This document shows, piece by piece, positions 58,940 to 64,000 of a stretch of DNA of 64,000 nt. How positions within the stretch are numbered: position 1 is the stretch's first letter; each line of letters begins with the position of its first letter. Source of the DNA: Ecdyonurus torrentis. Lineage: Eukaryota; Arthropoda; Insecta; Ephemeroptera; Heptageniidae. The notes under the pieces are model-generated. The model did no database searches, was not told where the DNA came from, and worked only from the letters and a program-made list of their open reading frames with translations. Location of the stretch: contig OX439134.1 of NCBI GenBank assembly GCA_949318235.1, forward strand, positions 18,902,556-18,966,555, given 5' to 3'. The position numbers and the translations under genes are program-made.

Positions 58940-59080
58940 TTTTGCGGGGTAGTTTTACAATTTCTGGACTTAAAGGGCAGCTCTGTAATCAGCACATCAA
59001 GGGATGATCAACGATGTGCAATTTATGAGAATTTGCATCCCAAAGTTTCAAGGTCAAAAAAACAAGGTACCCACCCTTCT
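58940..59080 (+). repeat. Interspersed repeat R4 (copies at 58940 and 60530)
   Basis: GACTTAAAGGGCAGYTCTGT, CAACGATGYGCAATTTAT and AAGTTTCAAGGTCA are shared with 60530-60660; an inverted piece of the same repeat is at about 60705-60745. Probably parts of the mariner-like element. Confidence 0.6.
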
Positions 59081-59168
59081 TCGTCTTTTTTCTTTTTCCT
59101 TTTCCTTTCCTTTCCTTTTTTATTTTTTTTTAAATTTTTTTATTTATTATTATTATTTTTTTTTTACT

Positions 59169-59386
59169 TCAGATCTCACACCACCTAACTTCTTCCTGTG
59201 GGGATACGTGAAAGATGTCGTGTTCAAAACTTAAGTGCGATTTATCAGAGTTTCTCAAGCAGCGCATCACTGCAGCTATCCGCTGCGTGACTCCTGGACA
59301 TGCTGGAGAACGTATTGCGAGATATGGAAGTGCGTCTCGACCAGCGCCGAGCTACAAATGGTGCTCACGAGTTTTTAATGCTTTAA
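59169..59386 (+). pseudogene. Decayed transposase C-terminal fragment (Tc1/mariner-like DDE type)
   Basis: First frame reads SDLTPPNFFLWGYVKDVVFKT then stop; after frameshifts a third frame ends LLDMLENVLRDMEVRLDQRR...NGAHEF. The DLTPxxFFLWGYxKD and RxxNGAH motifs are those of mariner-like DDE transposases common in invertebrates. About 270 bp downstream is a terminus ending TTTATAAACACCCTGTA. Not functional. Confidence 0.75.
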
Positions 59387-59671
59387 GTTAATGTTTTTTC
59401 TTTTTTAACTTGAAGTAAAGCAAGATTTTTAACAAAGGCGAATTATTGCAGCTCTTAGCTCCTGAAAAAATGGTAAGTTTTTTAAATTTCTCTCATTTTT
59501 CATTCCTTTTTCTCTCAACAGAAGAGTAATTGACGTACAAAGTTTAAATTGCTATTTTTTAAACTGCCATAATATAGGCTTTAATTTGATGTATAAAAAG
59601 TTTCAATTTTCATTATTACTTATATTGTAATTTGCGTTTAAAAACGGGCAATGTTTTATAAACACCCTGTA

Positions 59672-59791
59672 CAGCTCTGGCCAAAAGTTTCCGAACGATT
59701 TGCATAGGCAACCCGCAACCACACTATGTTATCTTTATGAGAAAACGCAGCGGCCGCCGCTGCCCCGTTCGGGAACTTTTGGCCAGAGCTG
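59672..59791. mobile_element. 120-bp TA-flanked mariner-like MITE
   Basis: Inverted termini CAGCTCTGGCCAAAAGTTTC / reverse complement at the right end, flanked by TA on both sides (59670-59671, 59792-59793). It is inserted at the end of the decayed mariner-like element. Confidence 0.8.
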
Positions 59792-59804
59792 TACAATGAG
59801 TTGT

Positions 59805-60105
59805 GTTGTACATCAAAAAACTTGACAAAAAATCTTTAAACAATCGAATAAATAGAAAAAAATATAGATAAAAATATGTGGATTGTGTCAGAAAAAAGCC
59901 AGTATAAATTTTCGCGTTTTTTAAAGCTAATTTTAGCAATGTAGAGTGGGTAGCGGGTCCGTGAAAGTATTTAAAAAAAGAAAAAAAAATCGACAAAAGA
60001 GGCATATTTTTGTCATACTGAGAACCGCACAAAAACGTGGTTAAAATTTACGACAGTGAAATATTGTTTAAAAGGGTCTGGGATTGAAGAGGATAGATAT
60101 AACAC
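59805..60105 (+). repeat. Interspersed repeat R2, copy 2
   Basis: Collinear copy of 51705-51965, immediately after the 120-bp mariner-like MITE. Confidence 0.65.
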
Positions 60106-61149
60106 AGTGTGTATAATATTTAATATGTGTATAATATTTAAAGATAAAAAAAATCAACCAATTTATCATAATTATTATTATTATTATGTATGTATATGCA
60201 GTATACATAATGACTGCACAGTTATGTCTATCTCAGTGTCCCAGTCTATGTCAGTGTCTATCAAATATAACTTGTGTTTGTCTTTATAATAATATACACA
60301 TGCATCTTTTGCAGGCATTGAATGGAGATTTCAATGCTGGAAGTTATGTTTGTTAATTAATGTAAAATTAAGTGTACTAATTAAAAAATTTAAAGTTCTG
60401 ACATATGAAATCGTTGCTCCAGTGAACACGTCTACGAACTGTCTTGTATTTTTGCAGAAATTCGTAATTTCCTAGCTTTTCACTTTTCAATATCTTTAAA
60501 TACAAATTTCTCGCTTACAAATTAAAATTTCAGGACTTAAAGGGCAGTTCTGTAATCAACAGATCAATGGCTTTCCAACGATGCGCAATTTATCAGTATT
60601 GGTTCCTAAAAGTTTCAAGGTCACAAAAACAAGCAAGGCTAACCCCTTCTTTGTTTTTCAGTCTGAAATATTTTTTATCAAGAAACCCATCAATATGCAC
60701 ATTTTTAGAAAGCCCTTGAACTGCTGATTACAGAACTGCCCTTAAATTTTCAATATACTTCTTGGCTAAAAAGTTCCAAACAAAAAACTATTTATGCAAA
60801 ATTTTGAAATTTTTTAGATAGATATGCTATCGTACTAATTAGGGTCCATAGAATATGAATCTGGGGTCCCTTTTTAATTTCAACCCTTATTTTACATTTC
60901 AACACACTGTGAAGTTGACGCATCCTGCGAGGTTCTACACCCGCGATACATTTATGTACGAAAAGTTGCCTATCTATTTAGGCGGCAAAAAATAACGTTA
61001 TTTTATTTACTTTACTTAAAATAATTCAATTTATTTGTTGAAATTAATTAGAAATCAACCTTAACAATTTATAAATGCGGTAGAAAAAATCAGCAACGCT
61101 TAATTTAAATTGTTTCCTACATTTCCTACTAACTGTAGTAAACCACTTT

Positions 61150-61302
<153 letters not shown>

Positions 61303-62269
61303 ATCTTTTTTATAATATTTTTTAAAATTTATAATTCTCCTACACTAATATTTCTTAATTTTGAAAAGGAAAATAAATGTAAAATAAAATAAAATTTGAA
61401 TTATAGTTCTTATATTTATTTCTTCTTTACATTGATACAATAAAATTAAATACATAGTACCCACATTTTATTATTATTTTATTTATTAATAATTAGATTT
61501 TTAGTTTTTTACTAGGTATAAAAAGCTTTTTGTATAAATTAATAAAAAAATCAATTGAGATTTTGTGCGAATGTAAAAGATAAATATAACTAAAAAAAAC
61601 ATATTATGACGTGCACTATAACGACTATTATAGACGTGGTGTGATTTAATATTATTATTATTTACTTAACAACTGCTTAATGATTTGAGTTTATTTTAAA
61701 ATGTTTTTAAGACCAACAAATTGTGTCGTTAATTTAATTATTGATATGCCATTTTACTTTTTTTAAATTACATTTTCTCATATAACATAAAATGGCTGGT
61801 AAAAACATTAAAGGACCATTTTTTTGGTGTTCATTTAGCCTGTTCTATGTGTTGGAACACAAGAAAGTGACATTTTTTAAAACTGTAATTACGCTTTTTT
61901 TTTGGAAGGCCAAGAAGAACAGGGTTTAAGAAGAATAAGCCTCATTTTTTCAACATATTATAGTAAATTATATACAATCAATTTAAGAGCAATATTTAAT
62001 TTAATACACACTATATTTTTAATGCGCTATTCTTATATTTGATTAAAATAAGTACTTAAGTTCTATAGCATAAATTTTAAAATGTATCGCTAGTTTTTGT
62101 TAACATAAAATAAAACAGATTTTTTGTTTGTCTTAGTGCCAGCTAACAGAAACTCAGTTTCAAAATAAATTTGCAAATAAATTTTTCCCCTTGAGTTTTT
62201 GGCCCTTTCAAGTGCAATTGCTCTGCTCTTTTTGGCTCCTTTTGGGCCTTAATTGCTGACAGATCTCTT

Positions 62270-62341
<72 letters not shown>

Positions 62342-64000
62342 AATCCTGTATAGTATGGTTACTTTTGTATAAAGCGATTTTCTTTCTATCAATTGACACA
62401 CATTTCAAAGTTTATTTTATTATAAGCAAATTAAAACTGCATAAAATCGATTGTATAGGCTTATAATATTATGCGACCCTTAAAATATATATTATTTGGT
62501 CTAAACACAATAAAACATTAATAAAAACACTGGTATAAAAATTAATCACATATTGAATTATTAAACAATAAATAAACTGGGGAAAAAGAACTTAATTAAA
62601 TCTTAAGAATTATATTGTTCAAATCAGAACTTTTTTTTTCAGCTCTATATTCACATATTTTCATTGTTCTTAGAAATAGAGCTGATTGTTATGAAAACAC
62701 AAACAACGTACATTTCATTGTTGAACAGCACACATATAACAGTCACAGAAATACAACATCAAAAGCCACAACATTTGCATTTTTACACATACAAATCTAA
62801 AGTGAATATAATCATGTATCCAACTTGGATAAAAATAATTACGTAAATAATGAAGGTTATCGGTTTAAAAAAATTCGTAAAAATTTTCTATGGCTTAAAA
62901 CACGTGATAGTATGTCTAGTATTTCTCATTTAAGTTTCTCCGAAATCGGCGGAGAAGTTTTCTCAAAAATCGCAAAAAAACGTGTTTTCCCCCATAAGCG
63001 TAATGTTAAATTGGGGGACCTTTAACTTTCCCCGCGCGCTAAACCGAAAACCTCCATTATGCTTTATAGCCCATTTTTAGATTAACATTTGTTCACTATA
63101 CAACATAATTTATGCCAGTTACATAGCATAAATTCATTTTTATGTTATTCCAATTTAGCACTATTTATGCTATAATGACATAAATGCAGCATAAATTACG
63201 TAATTTATTTATAATCTTCATATACTCATTTTCGTTGCAAAATAATTTTAATATATTTTAAGCAGGGACATTTATTTAATTGTGTTTTAAGCATTTTTTT
63301 TTCTTTTTTTGCTTTCATTTTAAATGCAATTAAAAATTAAATGCATTGTGCGGAATTTATGATAAATTTAACAGAAAAGAATAGAAAAAAAAACAGCATT
63401 GGCTTTACCATATATAGTGAAGAGAGAATCCCATAATTTGATAAAAATCTTGCTAACACAGGAGTTAAAAAAAAAAAAAAAAAAATCTTTTGGCATTTGC
63501 AGACAAGAAATAGAGTGACAGACGTAGAAAGATTAAATGATTATTCATAGTTTCTATCTGACTCTTAAGGAATGGCCAAAGTCACTCTGCTCTGTTTCTC
63601 TTGTAATTTAATGCCAAAAACTATTTAATTTGTTCATTTTTTTTTTTTTTTATCTCTGTGCTATAGCATGATTTTCACCAAGCTACGAGACTATCTTTAC
63701 TATGGTAAAACTATAGCACTTTTTTTTTCTATCCTAACTCAACTCTTTAAAGTTTATCATACGTAACTGGGATGGTTTATTTTCCTTCATATATCTTTAT
63801 TATGAGGAATTTGTTCATTAAATATGGAAATCATAGGTAGTATTTTTGAACTGGTGACCCACTGCTTTATTGGGTCAATACTTTTATTCTCCCAAACTAT
63901 AACTTTTAACCTTTACAATATGAATTAAAAAAAAAAAAGGTTAATTTAAAGTTGTTGTTTTCTCTAATCATGAGACCTGATGGTGCAAGCATATTTGGGT
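61303..64000. other. AT-rich DNA without a supported gene
   Basis: Contains the (CA)(TA) tract, poly(A)/poly(T) runs, and an AGCATAAAT-family copy at 63090-63210. Short frames at 62615-63025 have no recognisable domain, splice context or composition shift. Confidence 0.5.
62271..62338. repeat. (CA)n-(TA)n tract
   Basis: CA repeats turning into TA repeats. Confidence 0.94.

Noticed and set aside
58688..59188. 166-codon plus-strand frame
   Set aside because: Crosses the end of a hAT-like element and T-rich tracts; low-complexity Phe/Ser/Leu translation.

Overview
The window is AT-rich metazoan nuclear DNA: spliceosomal introns with GT..AG ends, signal-peptide genes, an SLC22 transporter, C-type lectin and beta/gamma-crystallin folds, eukaryotic 5S rRNA genes, and a heavy load of microsatellites and transposon debris. 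My best guess is an early-branching or other marine invertebrate; the 5S sequence and the secreted single-domain crystallin would fit a sponge, but the species is not determinable from the sequence alone.

Layout. 1-2.0 kb: end of a helical, Cys-free protein gene (+). 3.6-6.0 kb: a complete 4-exon secreted C-type-lectin-like gene (-). 7.5-19.3 kb: a tandem series on the + strand of two-exon genes for tiny secreted proteins with eight cysteines (three complete, one cut by a 200-N gap, plus one orphan first exon from a 5' duplication). 19.5-31.7 kb: a tandem segmental duplication, about 6 kb per unit, each unit carrying a (GA)n/TATA promoter, a secreted Ca-binding-type beta/gamma-crystallin gene (mature proteins identical) and a head-to-head pair of 5S rRNA genes; a third, partial unit with another 5S pair lies at 32.0-33.0 kb. 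33.5-54.1 kb: a complete 11-exon SLC22-family transporter gene (-) with an intact frame over about 20.5 kb, its introns packed with transposons. 54.1-64 kb: no host gene that I can support; transposons, a decayed transposase and simple repeats.

The mobile fraction is dominated by non-autonomous DNA elements whose target-site duplications can be read directly: five CAGGG/CAAGG-ended hAT-like elements (four with perfect 8-bp duplications), a 5.1-kb foldback element with perfect 31-bp termini and an 8-bp duplication, TTAA-flanked and TA-flanked foldback MITEs, and 5'-truncated LINEs of at least two lineages, one with a conserved hairpin at the 3' end.

How the genes relate: the lectin-like, eight-Cys and crystallin genes all encode small secreted, disulfide-rich or Ca-binding proteins and sit together over about 25 kb, which suggests an extracellular effector or matrix cluster (inference). 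The transporter is a separate, ordinary membrane gene. All multi-exon models were built by matching splice sites, phase and protein continuity by eye, with no transcript evidence.
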